From the NCBI RefSeq assembly GCF_002878395.1, contig NW_025825190.1:142029-206028 (forward strand): a stretch of 64,000 nucleotides of DNA, written 5' to 3'. The DNA is from Capsicum annuum (Eukaryota; Streptophyta; Magnoliopsida; Solanales; Solanaceae). Below the pieces are notes generated by a model, which saw only the letters and a program-made list of their open reading frames with translations, did no database searches and was not told the DNA's origin. Made by a program: the position numbers and the translations under genes. Numbering within the stretch: position 1 is the stretch's first letter; each line of letters begins with the position of its first letter. Shown here piece after piece: positions 1 to 10,845 of this stretch.

Positions 1-259
1 TATCAGAGAAACCAGCAAAGTTAAGTTAATGGGCATTCTTCGCAACCTGTCCCTTTAATAAAGTTTTTTTAGGGCATTTTGTTTTTTTTTCTCTATTTTA
101 TTTGAGAAATATATGATTTTTGAATTTGGACTACTATCACATTGAAATTTCTGTCCCTTTATGTACAATGTGAAATTAGCCTTTTGAGTGCAGAACTTTG
201 ACAAATTCGCAATTCCATCACACATATAAGAGAGTTTCTTTTGATTGAGAGAGGGATAA

Positions 260-1002
260 ATGGCTTATGTTGCTGTTACTTGTCTTATGAGGACCATACA
301 ACAATCAATGGAAGTTACTCGATGTAATTTTCAATCGTTCTATAAGAAACTTGAATCCCTGAGAGATATTATGGAGAAACCGACAGGCGACGATGAAGCA
401 TTGACAAGCTTGGAAGCTGAAATCATAGAGCTTGTCTACCACACCGAAGACATGGAGGACTCAGAGTCAAGAAATTATAAAACTCTAATTTCACGAATAG
501 GGGCTTTTCCCAAACTTCAACAAGCAGTAGGATGCATTGATTCAAGGGTCAACAAGTGGATGGAAACGCACAACATGTGCACCAAAAGCGCAGATATATA
601 AGCACATAACTTGGCTCTCGCCAGTACTACATCTCAACATGTTGGGGAGCCTCAGAATATAATGGTTGGCCATGAGAATGAGTTTGAGATGATGCAAGAT
701 CAACTTGCTAGAGGTTCAACTGACCTAGAAGTTGTCTCAATTGTAGGTATGGGGGGCATTGGTAAGATAACTTTGGCTAACAAAATCTACAATGATTCAT
801 TCATAATGTCACACTTTGACATTCGTGCAAAAGCTACTGTTTCACAAGTGTATTGTGCAAAAAATGTTGTCCTAAGTCTGCTTACTTCTACCAGTGGAAA
901 GACTGATGAGTTTCATGAGCACCAAGATGATAGGCAACTAGCGGACAGATTGCAAAAATGTCTAAAAGGGAGGAGGTATTTGGTAGTCATTGATGACATA
1001 TG
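260..1002 (+). pseudogene. CNL-1, 5' part: CC domain and start of NB-ARC
   Basis: This is the first half of a broken coiled-coil NB-ARC LRR resistance gene of the R1A/late-blight-homolog type, whose intact relatives are intracellular immune receptors. The start at 260 (MAYVAVTCL) matches the start of the second copy at 36087. The CC segment carries an EDVID-like stretch (TEDMEDSES). A TAA at 599-601 stands where the second copy has GAA, so one substitution stops the protein after 113 residues; the same frame then runs on. The P-loop at 746-772 reads GMGGIGKIT, with Ile for the expected Thr after the Lys. The kinase-2 stretch (VVIDDI) follows. The frame is cut at 1002 by a Copia element and resumes at 4704. 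It is a pseudogene with high certainty; the family call rests on motifs and on the second copy. Confidence 0.9.
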
Positions 1003-1864
1003 TGTTGGGACCGCGAGTAACTTCACACGAACTCCGCACTTATATGATATTGTCCGGTTTGGGCCAAGCCCTCAAGGATTTATTTTTGGGCACCTCCCAA
1101 AAGGTCTCAAACTAATGGAGTTGGGTGAGACTTTAAATATTGGACATGCTTCCTCTATTTCTCCGGTGTTGGATTGCGTTGCTTCTCGACATAATCAACA
1201 AGAACAATAAGAGAGATAATGAAACCAAGATTTTTACATGGAAACCCTTCAAAATAAGAAAAAAATCACGGACCAAGAAGAGCAACTGATATTACTATAG
1301 TAAGGAATTTTTACACCATAGTCACAAATACAATATTCAAAGTGACTACCACACGCTCAAAAGAAATAACCCTCTTTTGACTCTCACCTTACTAAAATAC
1401 CTAGTAAGGAATTTTACGCCGTAGTCACAGTACAATACTCAAGGTGACTACTACACACTCAAAAGAAATAACACTCTCTTGACTCCCACCTTACTAAAAT
1501 ATCGCTCACTCTAATTTTTCCTTCACACAGTAATTCTATCACAGTCTGTGAAATACTCTGATCTCTATTTTTTTTTCTCTCATCTTGGTGTTGGTGTTGG
1601 TGTTCCAACAAATGAGCTGAGAAGCTCCTTATATAGGAAAAAAAATAGCCTACATTGATGTCATTGGTGACATCAAAAATACTATTGAAGAGCAGATTTT
1701 TCTATAGCTAATTTTGACAAAGTGAAGGGTTAGATATGCAGAAATTTTTGACAGTTTTTTCTGCCATAAACATGGGCTGGTTTGTTGTTGTTTGACATTT
1801 CTTTTTTCCAAATTTTCAACCTTTACAGCCAATGAAGAAAAATAAGGCATGGGATGGACCTACA
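1003..1864 (-). repeat. 3' LTR of Copia element A
   Basis: It runs from TGTTGGGACC to CCTACA (862 bp) and aligns with 3822-4698. It contains a direct internal duplication of about 102 bp (units near 1300-1401 and 1402-1505). A stretch near 1135-1195 does not match the other LTR, which suggests a local replacement. The purine-rich tract on the minus strand lies at 1865-1876. Confidence 0.9.
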
Positions 1865-2436
1865 AATCTCCCCCTCTAGTCCCATGCACCTAAAGGAGGT
1901 ATCCACGCCTTCTCCGAGAGAGCTCATGCAGACAAGTTCTTTGCACAATTCAAACTTGCCTTTTGGGACCACCTTTGTCAGCATATTCGCAGGATTTTCA
2001 GTCATTCTTAAAGGAACCTCTTGAGACATATCATTTCCTTTCCAGATTCAGTAGCCGCAATATACTCAGCTTCAGTTGTAGATGGTACGACACACTTCTG
2101 CAACTTCGACTGCCATGATATAGCTCCCCCTAAAAATATAAACAAAAATCCAATAGTAGATTTTTTATTATCAAGGTCACTTGCTATATCAGCATCTGTA
2201 TAACCCTTCAAGATTGGATCATATCCTCCAAAAACACAAACAGTCTTTTGAGGTTCCTCTTAGGTACCTCAATATCCATTTGACTGCTTTCGAGTGCTCC
2301 TTTCCTGGATTTTTAAGAAACCTGCTGACAACACTAACTGCGTGAGCAATATCGGGTATGGTACACATCATTGCATACATTAAACTCCCAACTACTGAAG
2401 AATAAGGAATGTTGGTCATATTTCCCTTCTCTTTCT
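1865..2436 (-). pseudogene. Copia pol remnant: end of reverse transcriptase plus RNase H (element A)
   Basis: Three overlapping minus-strand reading pieces give the end of a Copia polyprotein. The piece at 2219-2419 has the PYSSVVGSLMYAM and ILRYLRGT stretches of the reverse transcriptase to RNase H connection. The piece at 2008-2211 has GGAISWQSKLQK and STTEAEYIAA of RNase H. The piece at 1823-2029 has ENPANMLTK near the polyprotein end. Frameshifts separate the pieces. The match to Copia stops abruptly at about 2437. Confidence 0.9.
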
Positions 2437-2890
2437 TTAACGCTCGTCTCCCGCAAAGAAGCCTGCACTCAGGTCCTTATTTACGTTGTCGCGGCCCAAT
2501 GGTCCGCTTGGTGCTAGCCTGGTTCTTGACCTGCATAGCATTCCCTCAACTGCAAGCTCTGCTTGCCCATGCTGTAGATTCACTGCCCACTCATCCCGCA
2601 TAGATCTCTTCTGTAGGGAATCTACTGCCACTCCTCGCAACCCATTGGATGGCTAGGTTTGTGGTGGCCTTAAGTCATCTACGCACCATGCTCCTCATGA
2701 CCTTTATCTCTTCTGGGAATTGGTTTCCACCCTTGTGATCCCTTGCCACTGGTAGACAACTTTATTCACTCCTGGACTTCTGGCCCGCCCTCATCATTAA
2801 CGAGGAAATACTCTGAGGATGGGTATTTGGATGACTCTACCCTTTGACTTTTTGACCTCCTCTTCAGCGATAATCTATTTGATCTCGCTA
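2437..2890. other. Unassigned, GC-richer segment inside element A
   Basis: About 450 bp between the reverse transcriptase remnant and the tandem repeat. By eye it is clearly richer in G and C than its surroundings. A minus-strand open stretch of 67 codons (2437-2640) has no motif I recognise. It occupies the place where gag and most of pol should be. Confidence 0.5.
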
Positions 2891-3780
2891 ACCATCTTGT
2901 ACTGCCACTACCAACCAGTGGGACACGCCGCTTGACCACCACTTGTCAAGAAGACTTTCGACACAAGACATCAATCGTAGATCTCCAACTACTAGGTCAC
3001 TTCACATGATTTGTCAAACAGATCTGCCAAATATCTTGTACCGCCATTACCAACCAGTGGGGCACGCCTCTTGACCACCACTTGTCAAGAAGACTTTCTA
3101 CACATAACACCAACCATAAATCTCCAACTTCTAGGTCACTTCACATGATCTACCAAACAGATCTGCCAAACATTTTGTACCGCCACTACCAACCAGTGGG
3201 ACACACCGATTGACCACCACTTGTCAACAAGACTTTCGACACAAGGCATCAATCGTAGATCTCCAACTACTAGGTCACTTCACATGATCTGTTAAACATC
3301 TTGTACCGCCACTATCAACCAGTGGGATAGGCCGTTTGACCACCACTTGTCAAGAAGACTTTCGACACAAGGCATCAACCGTAGATCTACAACTACTAGG
3401 TCACTTCACATGATTTGCCAAACATCTTGTACCACTACTACCAACCAGTAGAAAATATCGCTTGACCATCACTTGTCAAGAAGATTTTCGACACAAGGCA
3501 TCAACCGCAGATCTCCAACTTCTAGGTCACTTCATACGATTTACCAAACAAATCTACCAAACATCTTGTATTACCGTTATCACCCAAGGGACAGGCCTTC
3601 TGACCACCACTTTCTAGAAAGACTTTCGACATAAGACACCAGCCAAATATTCTATACCGCTACTACCAACCAATGGAATACGCCGCTTGACCACCAGTTG
3701 TCAAGAAGACTTTCGACACAAGGCACCACCTGCAGATCTCTAGTCTTGTTGTCACACCGGAAACTTCTCAAAAAACACAG
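2891..3780. repeat. Tandem repeat of about 126-139 bp, roughly seven copies
   Basis: The marker CCAACCAGTGG, or a variant, recurs at about 2911, 3050, 3189, 3315, 3441, 3579 and 3665. Spacings are 139, 139, 126, 126 and about 138, then a shortened last unit of about 87. The 13-bp difference is the presence or absence of an AACAGATCTGCCA-like stretch. Each unit carries CTTGTCAAGAAGACTTTC. In element orientation the array lies just after the primer binding site, in the untranslated leader. Confidence 0.92.
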
Positions 3781-3805
3781 TCCATTACTCCGACACATCC
3801 GAACC

Positions 3806-3819
3806 TGGCTCTGATACCA
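3806..3819 (-). other. Primer binding site of element A
   Basis: The minus strand reads TGGTATCAGAGCCA directly inside the 5' LTR. This is the classic complement of the 3' end of plant initiator methionine tRNA used by Copia elements. It fixes the element's orientation. Confidence 0.9.
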
Positions 3820-3821
3820 CT

Positions 3822-4698
3822 TGTTGGGACCGCGTATAACTTCACCCAAACTCCGCACTAGTATGTATTGTCTACTTTGGGCCAAGCCCTCACGGATTTA
3901 TTTTTGGGCACCTCCCAAAAGGCCGAAAACTAATGGAGTTGGGTGAGACTTCAAATAAAATAAATCCCGCTACGGTAATAATATTGTGGTAATAAAAAGC
4001 AATAATTATGACAACAATAATATGGTTAATCAAAAAGAACAATAAGAGCAATAATGACACCAAGATTTTTACATGAAAATCCTCCTAAATAAGGGAAAAA
4101 AGCACAGAGCAAGAGGAGAAACTGATATTACTATAGTAAGGAATTTTTACACCGTAGTCATAAATACAATATTCAAAGTGACTGCCACACACTCAAAAGA
4201 AATAACCCTCTTTTGACTTCCGCCTTACTAAAATACCTAGTAAGGAATTTTACACCGTAGTCACAATACAATACTCAAGGTAACTACTACACACTCAAAA
4301 GAAATAATACTCTTTTGACTCCCAACTTACTAAAATATCGTTCACTCTAATTTTTCCTTCACAGACTAATTTTATCACAGTCTATGAAATACTCTGCTCT
4401 CTATTGTTTTTCTCTCATCTTGGTGTTGGTGTTGGTGTCCCAAACAAATGAGCTGAGAAGCTCCTTATATAGGCAAAAAATAGCCACATTGATGCCATTG
4501 GTGAAATAAAAAATACTATCGAAGAGCAGATTTTTCTGTAGCCAATTTTGACAAAGTGAAGGGTTAGGTATGCAAAAATTTTTGACTCTTTTTTCTGCCA
4601 AGAACAGGGGCTGGTTTGTTGTTGTTTGACATTTCTTTTTCCCAAATTTTCAACCCTTGCAGCCAATGAAAAAAAATAAGGCATGGGATGGACCTATA
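3822..4698 (-). repeat. 5' LTR of Copia element A
   Basis: An 877-bp LTR starting TGTTGGGACC. The terminal CTACA seen in the partner has become CTATA. The same internal 102-bp direct duplication is present (about 4136-4237 and 4240-4340), so the duplication predates insertion. Confidence 0.9.
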
Positions 4699-4703
4699 AT
4701 ATG

Positions 4704-6552
4704 GATCGTAGGAACTTGGGATGATATCAAGCTATGTTTCACAGATTGTAACTGTGGAAGCCGAATACTGTTGACCACTCGGAATACGGAAGTAGCTGAA
4801 TATGCTAGCAGGTAAGCCTCCTAATCAAATGCGACTCTTGAATCTTGATGAAAGTTGGAAGTTACTGAAGAGAAGAGCGTAGAACACTGTATCCCCCCTG
4901 AATTTAAACAACTTGGGAAGCAAATTGCTCAGAAATGTGTGGGATTACCTCTGGCAATTATTGTTATTGCTGGACTTCTTTCCAAAATTGGTGAAGCATT
5001 GGATGAATGGAGAAGTGTTTCCGAGAATGTAAGTTCGGTGGTAAGCACAGACCCTGATGTCCAATGCATGAGAGTGTTGGCTTTGAGTTACCATCACTTG
5101 CCACATCACCTAAGACCATGCTTTCTATATTTTACAATCTTCCCTGAGGACAAAGTGATTTATGTGAATAAACTTGTGAAATTATGGGCAGCTGAGGGTT
5201 TTTTGAAGGTAGAAACAATGAAAAACATAGAAGAAGTGGCAGAAAAATGTGTTAAAGATCTTATAGATCGAAACTTAATTTTCATCCACAGGGGGAGTAG
5301 TTTCGATGGAAAAATAAAAGCTTGTGGAATGCATGATGTGATCCGTGAACTCTGCTTGATAGAAGATCGAAACAAAAATTTTGTGAATGTTATTACGGAT
5401 AATCAAAATCCAGGTACTTTTCTACAAAGCAAGTTCGGATCAGCATCCGATCAAAGCAATCCAAACTTGTCTCCAGTCAGTTGTCTATGGTTCATAATAA
5501 TGATTCCTGTTCTGTTCTCCTCTTTACTGAAGACACCTCAAGCTCAATAATGATTCAAGAGTTGAAGCGTTTCAAGGTACTATAAGTCTTTGATCTTGCT
5601 TCACTTACATTGGACGCTTTTCCCAATTGTATAGTTGAACTATTTCACTTGCGATATCTAGCTTTGAGTGTTTACGCGTCCACTAATGATTGGGATATTT
5701 TCATTCCACCATCAATAGCTAGCCTTCAGTATTTGTAAACTTTAATACTTAGGTCTCCAACATCTCTCATGTGGAAGTATACTAGGCCTTTCACATTACC
5801 ATCGAAAATTTTCAAGATGTCATAATTGAGGCATCTCTCTTTGGACTGGAATTACTTGAATCAACATGAGTCTATACAGAGAAGTGAGCGTTTGAGAAAT
5901 TTACAGTGTCTGTCTGGGTGGAATCCTCTATCTTGTACTTCATCAATGCTTAGACTACTTCCCTATGTAAAGAAGTTGCAAATATGTGGTATCCAAGAAG
6001 ACTACATAAGAAGGGACAAGGTCTTCCATGATCTTTGCCGCTTAGATCAGCTTACGAAACTGAAGTTTAAGATAAGAAAGATAATTGGAAGACCGATATA
6101 TGATACATCTTTTGCTCTTCCTACTCTAGGTACTTTTCCGAAGAACCTTACGAAGTTAGCTTTTACTGGTACTCGTTTGCATTGGGAGGATTTGGGGATT
6201 CTCGGTAAGCTGCCCAAACCCGAAGCCCTCAAGCTAGGATATGATGCCTGCATTGGTGCAGATTGGGAAGTAGGTAGGTGAGGGAGGGTTTCCACACTTG
6301 AAGCTCTTGCGACTGAAACATTTGTACTTGCATAACTGGAGAGCTAGTAGTGATCACTTTCCATGCCTTAAAAGACTAGTCATTAACCGTTGTTGGATCA
6401 TGTATTCGATTCCACAGGATTTTGTAGACATAACCACTCTTCAGCTGATTCATATAAGTGACTGTGCAAAATCGGTTGGGATCTCTGCCAAGAATATTCA
6501 GCATGAAACTGAAGACAACTATGGAAATTCTGTTGAGGTCCGTATCAATTAG
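4704..6552 (+). pseudogene. CNL-1, 3' part: rest of NB-ARC and LRR region
   Basis: It continues CNL-1 after the Copia element: with one TSD copy removed the codon becomes TGG, giving DDIW as in the second copy. Motifs are TTRN (RNBS-B) near 4777, CVGLPLAI (GLPL) near 4936, CFLYFTIF (RNBS-D) near 5120 and GMHDVIREL (MHD) near 5327. A 2-bp deletion at about 4810 and a further 4-bp loss near 4870 shift and then restore the frame. After about 5440 the frame breaks repeatedly, with stops near 5582, 5736 and 5824 and a shift near 6280. The degenerate LRR part is still recognisable, with LSLDWNYL, NLQCLSGWNPL and a C-terminal IPQDFVDITTL stretch ending EVRIN at 6552. It decayed further than CNL-2. 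Confidence 0.92.
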
Positions 6553-6949
6553 TCCTTTCAATTAAGCCTGTCTTTTGAGTTAACTTGCTTCATGTGTCTA
6601 CGTTATATGATAAGTAACAATTGTATGTGATTTAGAAACATTCTGGTAGCCACTTTTTTCGCCAAGGTACTTATGTTTCAACAGTAGTACAACAATTGTA
6701 AAAAGAGATTTACATTTTTGGTCGGTTTGTTTGCATTAGCTTAATTTGAGCTGAGGGTTTCTTGGGAACAGCTTCTCTACATCCAAATGGTAGGGGTAAG
6801 GTCTATGCACACTCTACCCTCCCCAGACCTACTTTGTGGGATTTCACCGAGTATGCTGTTGTTGTTGATCTTTTTGTTTGCGACCTGTCTCTTTGACTAA
6901 CTTGTAATAAGAAAAGGGAGAACTTTTGGTCTTTTTGTTTACTTATTTG
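6553..6949. other. Downstream flank of CNL-1 with a TS/RTE tail
   Basis: Non-coding. The only recognisable item is the TS/RTE-type tail annotated at 6755-6869. The last five bases, ATTTG, are the left TSD of the next Copia element. Confidence 0.6.
6755..6869 (+). mobile_element. TS-type SINE or RTE-LINE 3' tail
   Basis: It holds the Solanaceae-wide stretch around CACTCTACCCTCCCCAGACC followed by TGTGGGATTTCACCGAGTATG and a short TTG repeat. TS SINEs and plant RTE LINEs share this 3' end, so the short copy cannot be assigned to one of them. A tRNA-like 5' part is not visible. Confidence 0.7.
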
Positions 6950-7285
6950 TGAAAAACTTCAAAGAATGAAAGAGCAAGAATTGAAAATTCTCTTCGTATA
7001 ATTGTGTGTCATACCATACAGATTACCATTGTATTTATACACAAAGAAAAACTAAAAAAAGGAAAACCTAAAAGAATATTGTGAGCTGTCATTCTAGAAT
7101 ATTCTGCCTAAACTGCCTCTAACTTATTCTAAAGATAAAAAACAAACTAAATATATACATGAATGGAAAAAATAAAAATAACCCTAAGGCCCAATATGAC
7201 TGATGACTTTTAGCCCGCATCAACTATATTTATTTCTCTTCTTTTTGAAGCAGTAGAAACAGTGCAATTATTTTCGCCGGCACCA
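6950..7285 (-). repeat. 3' LTR of the 6950-12163 Copia element
   Basis: It begins TGAAAAACTTC and ends CACCA. It matches 11827-12163 along its length with scattered substitutions. The right LTR has an additional stretch of about 18 bp (TAGACACGTATAGATGAC) near 12046, while the left has GTATAATTGTGTGT near 6998, so both have gained or lost small pieces. Confidence 0.9.
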
Positions 7286-7499
7286 CCCCCTCTCAAGTTG
7301 ATGGCCGGTGATCGGACTTGCAACTTGTGCAATAAAGATCGATGAAGAGGCCCTGCCAATGCCTTAGTGATCAGGTCAGCTAGCTGAGAAGAAGAAGGAA
7401 CAAAAGATAAGGAAATTAGACCGTCGAGAAGTTTTTCACGAATGAAATGGCAATCAAGCTCAATATGCTTGGTTCATTCGTGAAAAAAGGGATTTTGAG

Positions 7500-9720
7500 C
7501 TATATGAATGGCCGCCTAACTATCGCAACTAATGGGCACTGGGAAAGAGGGATTAACGGTCAAGTCCTGAAGCAAACGAACAATCCAGGTAATTTCAGCG
7601 ACAAGGCGACGCATAGACCGATACTCAGCTTCCGCAGAAGAGAGTACAACAACCGGCTGTTTCTTCGATTTCCAGGAAATTGGACAACCCCCAAGACTCA
7701 AAAAAAAATGCTAACAGATCGATGAGAATCTGAATATATAGCCCAATCGGAGTCGCAAAATACTTAGATTTTAAGATAAGGATCGGGAGATAAGTAAAGC
7801 CCCAATCTTGGATCTTTGCTCAGGTAACGCAAAGCATGATAAGCCACCTTAAGATGTCCAGTACAAGGATTCTGCATATATTGGCTGAAAGTTTGTACAG
7901 TATAAGCTAGATCAGGCCTAGTATTGGTCAAAAAATTCAGCTTTCCCAGAAGTTGCAGATAAAATGTTGGATCTGATAGTGGCTCACTAGAGGAGGAAGA
8001 AATTTTAAAACTTGGATCCAAAGGAGTAGAAGTGGTGTGACAACCCTCACAGTCAAATTCAGTTAAAAGTTCTAAGGAAACTTTCCTCTAGGTAATGATC
8101 ATCCCTTCATTTTCTCGTACTAATTCCATTCCTAAGAAATGATGGGCTGCTCCCAAATCTTTTATCTTAAATTCAGAATGTAGAAATCCTTTGATCTCAC
8201 AAATTTCTTTTGTATTGTTTTCAGTGATCAATATATCATCGACATAAATGGCCAAAATAGTTACAAAATCCCCTGTCAATTTGAAAATAAACGAGCATAC
8301 CACTGACAAGATGCCTACTTTAGCCAATAAAGCAATTTGTAGTCAACACACATGATTGGAAGAAGGTGGTGTCAATCCGGGGGAAAATCTCATGTATATT
8401 TCTTCATCAAGATCACCATGAAAAAATGCATTGTTTACGTCAAGCTGGCAAACTTTCCAATCCCTTTTTACCGCAATTGATAAAAGACATCTGATAGTAG
8501 TGATTTTTACCATGGGAGAGAAATTTTTGGTGTAATCAATCCCTTCCCTTTGTGTATCTCCCCGAATCAGTAAATGAGACTTCAATCGTTGTAAAGAACC
8601 ATCTGACTTTAATTTCACTTTATACACCCATTTGCAAGGCAATGCTTTCTTTCCATGTGGTAATTCGACTATGTCCTGGGTACTATTGTCATCTAAAGCC
8701 TCAAGTTCATTAGCCATGGCAGTGCTCCAACCAGGATGCATTATCGCTTGAGCATAGAAAGTTCATTGATTTGACAGATAGAATTAACTAAAACCTGATT
8801 AGAAGTAGTTAAAGTAGAAAAAGAGTAACAATGTAATGAAAAAGAAGGTGGATTAGGAGAAATGACAGAATAAGAATTTTCACAAATGTAATCTGATAAA
8901 TACCTAGGTCTTTGAGGAACCCTTTGTGATTGTTGCAGTAAAGCACCCTGTTCTGAAGGTAACACTGGAGTGGCATCTGTAGAGCCAATAGGAGAAGGAC
9001 TAGATAAAGTAGGTAAGTCCATCTGTAGAGCCAATAGGAGAAGGACTAGATAAAGTAGGTAAGGAAGATGAGAGATCATGAGTCATTGGCATTGGGAATA
9101 GTACATGGATGGGGAAACACCAAAGTATCTTCTATATCTACGATGGGAAAAAATTGAGGAAATAATGTGGACATAGGTGTAGAAGAGGCAAAAGGAAAAA
9201 TATCTTCGACAAACCTGACATTTCTTGAAATAATGAACTGATTGTTATGTAGCTGGAGAATTTTGTAGCCTTTTTTTCCAAAATGGTACCCTAAAAATAT
9301 TCCAGGGAAAGCTCTAGGACTAAGCTTGTCCCTGTTTCTGGAAAGACTGGATACAAAACATAAATACCCAAAAGGTTTAAGAAAATTATAATTGGGAACA
9401 GTTCCAAATAAAACCTGATACGGGGATTTCTATTTTAATATAGAGGATAGAAATTTATTGATCAAATATGTAGCGGTGAGAAGACAATCACCCCAAAATC
9501 TTTTAGGAGCTTGAGACTGAAATAATAAAGCTCGACATGTTTCCAAGAGGTATCTATGCTTTCTCTTAACTACACAATTCTGTTGTGGTGTTTCCACATA
9601 AGAAGTTTGATGTAAAATACCCTTTGAGTGAAAAAACTCTTTAGGATCATTCCTTGTTCCCAATTCAAATGCATTATCAGATCGGATACTCTTAATCTTG
9701 GTAGAAAATTGTCATTCAAT
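7500..9720 (-). pseudogene. Copia pol, 3' half: integrase end, reverse transcriptase, RNase H
   Basis: Broken minus-strand reading pieces. The integrase end (9430-9663) has the stretch around [11 protein letters not shown], where Copia integrases normally read VERKH, so the catalytic Glu appears replaced by Lys. Reverse transcriptase (8343-8741) has the CKWVYKVK and [13 protein letters not shown] motifs. The next piece (8088-8327) has an intact YVDDILI catalytic motif. The piece at 7764-8021 is the thumb and connection. RNase H (7516-7701) has ISWKSKKQP and SSAEAEYRSM. Stops or frameshifts separate every piece. Repeats of an AGAGCCAATAGGAGAAGGAC stretch near 8979 and 9021 mark a small tandem duplication. 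Confidence 0.88.
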
Positions 9721-10725
9721 TAGAGATATGAAACTTTGTAAAGTAGGGAATGCATTAGACTTAGTAGATAAAAGAAAAGTCCAAGTACATCTTGAGAAAT
9801 CATCTACTATTGTTAAAAAATATCTTTCTCCTTTATATGTAGGAATCTTATAGGGCCCCCCAAGTATCTATGCGGATTAGTTCAAAACAACACTTTTTTC
9901 CAGTGGTACTTTTAGGAAAAGATGGTTTGGTTTGTCTCTCCATAGGACATATAGAACAAGGGAACTCCATTTTTCATGATAATTTAACTTCAACTGATGT
10001 ATGTGCTTCATAGCATCAAAATTCTAGTGTCCTAATCTATTGTGCCACAAAATAGTACTGGAAAAAGCTGAATAACCAAGAATATTGTTATTGATATTTC
10101 TACTGGAAAGAGCAGTACAACCATTGCTTAAAATAATATCATCCTTTTGACAGGTTGATTTAGGAGACAAACTAGACTTAAACTCTAGACTAGAATTCAA
10201 AGAAACTGGAGACAAAGATTTCTGAGGAATAAGCTGCATATGGGATGTGTTATCCTTCATCACATAGAGGCCTGCTGAAATATTAACAAGAACCAGATTC
10301 CTCTTCAAAAAAGGGGTCTGCATTGTACAGGTAGATTTAGAAAAGATAACGTCACAATCAAATTGATTATACAATTGAGAAACTGAGAGTAGATTATATT
10401 TAAATATGGGTACAAAAAGCACATTATGAATTTCAAGTTCAGGAGTAAGGTGTAGACTTCCCACATAGTCCACCTTCACCTTGAAGGAATTGGGCAAAGT
10501 GACTAAAATTGGATAAGAAAGAGTTAAGACATTGTGCAGTAAAGATTTATCAAATATCATGTGCTCAAATGCCCCAGAATCTATTATCCAAATGTGGTTG
10601 GTAATTTTAGAAAAGAAAGATCTAAAACTAAAGACATGAAAACCATAATGCATACAAGCCAGATTTGCACTGGCCTCAGAAGTTGTTGTAGAACCTGTTT
10701 GTACTGTTCTGAACATCTGAATCAA
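9720..10725 (-). pseudogene. Copia protease, GAG-pre-integrase and integrase N-terminal part
   Basis: The minus-strand piece at 10024-10725 has the aspartic protease motif IIDSGA and ends with LWHNRLGH, the start of the zinc-binding GAG-pre-integrase domain, where a stop interrupts it. Downstream, CSICPMERQ, DTWGP, VDDFSR and RSDNAFE are readable between 10000 and 9650 in the next pieces. These are the expected integrase motifs, broken by at least one stop. Confidence 0.85.
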
Positions 10726-10845
10726 TTTTTCACATTGCTCATTAGTGAATCCTTGATTGGTGACTATTTCATTGATAGTTCCTCCTTTGTTGAAGTCTTG
10801 TTCGATGGTTGCATTAGCTTGATAACTCCTAAAATTTCCTTTTCT

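Larger units (their letters stand above)
1003..4698 (-). mobile_element. Copia element A, internally deleted, inside CNL-1
   Basis: An LTR retrotransposon remnant lying antisense to CNL-1. It starts TGTTGGGACC at 1003 and ends CCTATA at 4698, flanked by the perfect 5-bp duplication ATATG (998-1002 and 4699-4703). On the minus strand the order is 5' LTR (4698-3822), initiator-Met-type primer binding site, a tandem repeat, a segment of unknown origin, the end of reverse transcriptase, RNase H, the polypurine tract and 3' LTR (1864-1003). Gag, protease, integrase and most of reverse transcriptase are missing, so it could only have moved with help, or was deleted after insertion. Confidence 0.93.

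Noticed and set aside
1003..1210. Apparent C-terminal extension of the CNL-1 N-terminal protein
   Set aside because: The frame simply reads on into the LTR of element A; the sequence is repeated at 3822 and is not part of the resistance gene.
2891..3780. Regularly spaced repeats as a possible CRISPR array
   Set aside because: Units are 126-139 bp, contiguous, without unique spacers, and lie in a plant retroelement.
3806..3819. tRNA-like words (TGGTATCAGAGCC) at several sites as possible tRNA genes
   Set aside because: They are retroelement primer binding sites beside LTRs; no cloverleaf can be formed.
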